Positions 6,138 through 6,961 of a DNA stretch of 6,961 nt are shown here, piece after piece. The DNA comes from an uncultured Flavobacteriales bacterium (GTDB taxonomy: Bacteria; Bacteroidota; Bacteroidia; Flavobacteriales; Crocinitomicaceae). The position numbers and the translations under genes are program-made. Position 1 is the first letter of the stretch. The number at the start of each line of letters is the position of its first letter. The stretch covers positions 1-6,961 of the forward strand of contig CAMLET010000170.1 of assembly GCA_946479125.1 (NCBI GenBank), read 5' to 3'. The notes beneath the pieces are model-generated. The model was not told the origin of the DNA and ran no database searches. It saw only the letters and a list, made by a program, of their open reading frames with translations.

Positions 6138-6961
6138 ATGCAATATGTCGACCTGAAAAACAAGTGGTTTTTCGGATCACTTTTTTTATTTCTATCCACC
6201 TATATCATTCTTCGAGCTTATTTCGTTGAACCGTTCCTTGACGAACTTACCACGTTCTATTTTTACGTTCAACGCGGCAAAATACTTGGAGCGGATACCA
6301 TTTTGGACGCAAACAACCATTTCGTAAATTCATACTTTTCACGTGCAGCCTACTTGCTTTTCGGTGATCATTTTTTTGGATTCCGTTTACTTTCAATAGG
6401 TTCATTTGTACTTTACTTCTTTTCAACCAAAAAATTTGTTCAACAGAACATAGACAAATCGGTAGCTTGGATTATATTCCTTGCTTTGAACATGATTCCA
6501 TGGATTTCTGATTACTTCTCCTATTCACGGGGATATGGTTCGGCCCTGGCATTTTTTTTTGCCTCATTTTGCCTCATTCAAAAATGGCAAACCGATTTAA
6601 AACCCAAAACCTACCTATTAACAGTACTTCTTTTTTGGCTGACAATTGTTGCCAATCTATCCATGCTGGTGCCCGTTTTTCTGCTTTTTGCATACAGCTT
6701 ACTTCAAATAGGGTTAAAATGGAATGTGTTAAAATCAAAAATCTGGTATCTTATTACAGCAGCAGTATTCTTGTTTTCACTCTTCGAAATCTATATATAC
6801 ATCGACAAACTTAAAACAGCAGGACTGCTTTGGATGGGTTCCCGGGTAGGATTGTGGGAAGTAACGGGCAAATCCCTCGCTTTTAACGTTTTATTCAATG
6901 ATCATGACAACTGGCAGTTGATCTTAAGCGTCATCTTCGGAATGATTGGAATTACATTTTG
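6138..6961 (+). CDS. Multi-pass membrane protein resembling GT-C fold glycosyltransferases, cut off by window edge
   Basis: The ATG at 6138 opens a frame without stops to the right edge (274 complete codons plus two bases). The first helix (about residues 11-28) is followed by EPFLDELTTFYFYVQRG (31-47). An Asp-Glu pair in this first extracytoplasmic loop is the usual place for the catalytic acid of GT-C transferases (PMT/ArnT/GT39-like), which use lipid-linked sugars. ANNHFVNSYFSRAAYLLFGD (58-77), then FRLLS (82-86), fits the pattern of those families. Further hydrophobic segments lie near 84-96, 110-124, 134-148, 159-189, 203-222 and 260 onward. I do not recognise a specific family or substrate, and the C-terminal part is missing. 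It begins 4 bases after scoA, so it is probably translated from the same mRNA. Other polytopic proteins of unknown function cannot be excluded. Confidence 0.7.
   Translation, partial: MQYVDLKNKWFFGSLFLFLSTYIILRAYFVEPFLDELTTFYFYVQRGKILGADTILDANNHFVNSYFSRAAYLLFGDHFFGFRLLSIGSFVLYFFSTKKFVQQNIDKSVAWIIFLALNMIPWISDYFSYSRGYGSALAFFFASFCLIQKWQTDLKPKTYLLTVLLFWLTIVANLSMLVPVFLLFAYSLLQIGLKWNVLKSKIWYLITAAVFLFSLFEIYIYIDKLKTAGLLWMGSRVGLWEVTGKSLAFNVLFNDHDNWQLILSVIFGMIGITF
6552..6578 (+). repeat. T9 run followed by tandem 10-base repeat inside the membrane-protein gene
   Basis: Nine T residues (6552-6560) run into two tandem copies of TTTTGCCTCA (6557-6566 and 6567-6576) plus a further TT. The stretch encodes the hydrophobic FFFASFCLI in frame. 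Neither a one-base change nor a 10-base unit is a multiple of three, so slippage would break the frame. One added T leads to a stop ending at 6814, and one lost T to a stop at 6598-6600. Confidence 0.75.

Noticed and set aside
6569..6814. 81-codon plus-strand reading frame inside the membrane-protein gene
   Set aside because: It is out of frame with the open membrane-protein frame that starts at 6138. Its translation lacks membrane segments or any recognisable motif.

Overview
The window looks like ordinary chromosome from a member of the Bacteroidota, most likely the Flavobacteriia (Flavobacteriales). Four things suggest this: moderate-to-low GC; a flavobacterial-type promoter (TTTG ... TAnnTTTG) instead of a sigma-70 one; the DUF4271 membrane gene followed by a Bacteroidota-type HemD; and a class A penicillin-binding protein with inserts I associate with Flavobacteriia. 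Genus-level placement (for example a Crocinitomicaceae or Fluviicola-like organism) is only a guess.

Layout. (1) Minus strand, 872 to the left edge: the N-terminal 290 codons of a glutaryl-CoA dehydrogenase. (2) 873-1068: a divergent intergenic region with a -7-like element for the dehydrogenase, a good promoter for the rightward operon, and a dense cluster of TTCAA/TTGAA words. (3) 1069-2535, plus strand: a two-gene operon of a six-TM DUF4271 protein (GTG start) and uroporphyrinogen-III synthase HemD (TTG start), closed by an intrinsic terminator at 2556-2588. (4) 2595-2731: an imperfect inverted repeat built from ACATAG/CTATGT words, in a 328-base gap. (5) 2864-5398: a complete bifunctional class A PBP (GT51 transglycosylase plus transpeptidase). 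(6) 5438-6133: subunit A of succinyl-CoA:3-ketoacid CoA-transferase, 39 bases after the PBP stop. (7) 6138 to the right edge: the N-terminal 274 codons of a multi-pass membrane protein resembling GT-C fold glycosyltransferases, 4 bases after scoA.

How the genes relate. The dehydrogenase (lysine/tryptophan breakdown through glutaryl-CoA) and the CoA-transferase (activation of acetoacetate) both belong to acyl-CoA catabolism, but they are far apart and on opposite strands. The PBP, scoA and the membrane protein are tightly spaced and probably co-transcribed, although their functions do not obviously match. The PBP and a possible glycosyltransferase would both act at the envelope. No scoB is visible where it would normally lie.

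I do not see a mobile element, CRISPR array, RNA gene, defence island or clear new system. The points most worth a second look are the conserved-looking DUF4271-HemD pair with two non-ATG starts, the CoA-transferase A subunit followed by a membrane protein instead of its B subunit, a slippage-prone T9 plus tandem 10-mer inside that membrane gene, and the two intergenic repeat clusters.
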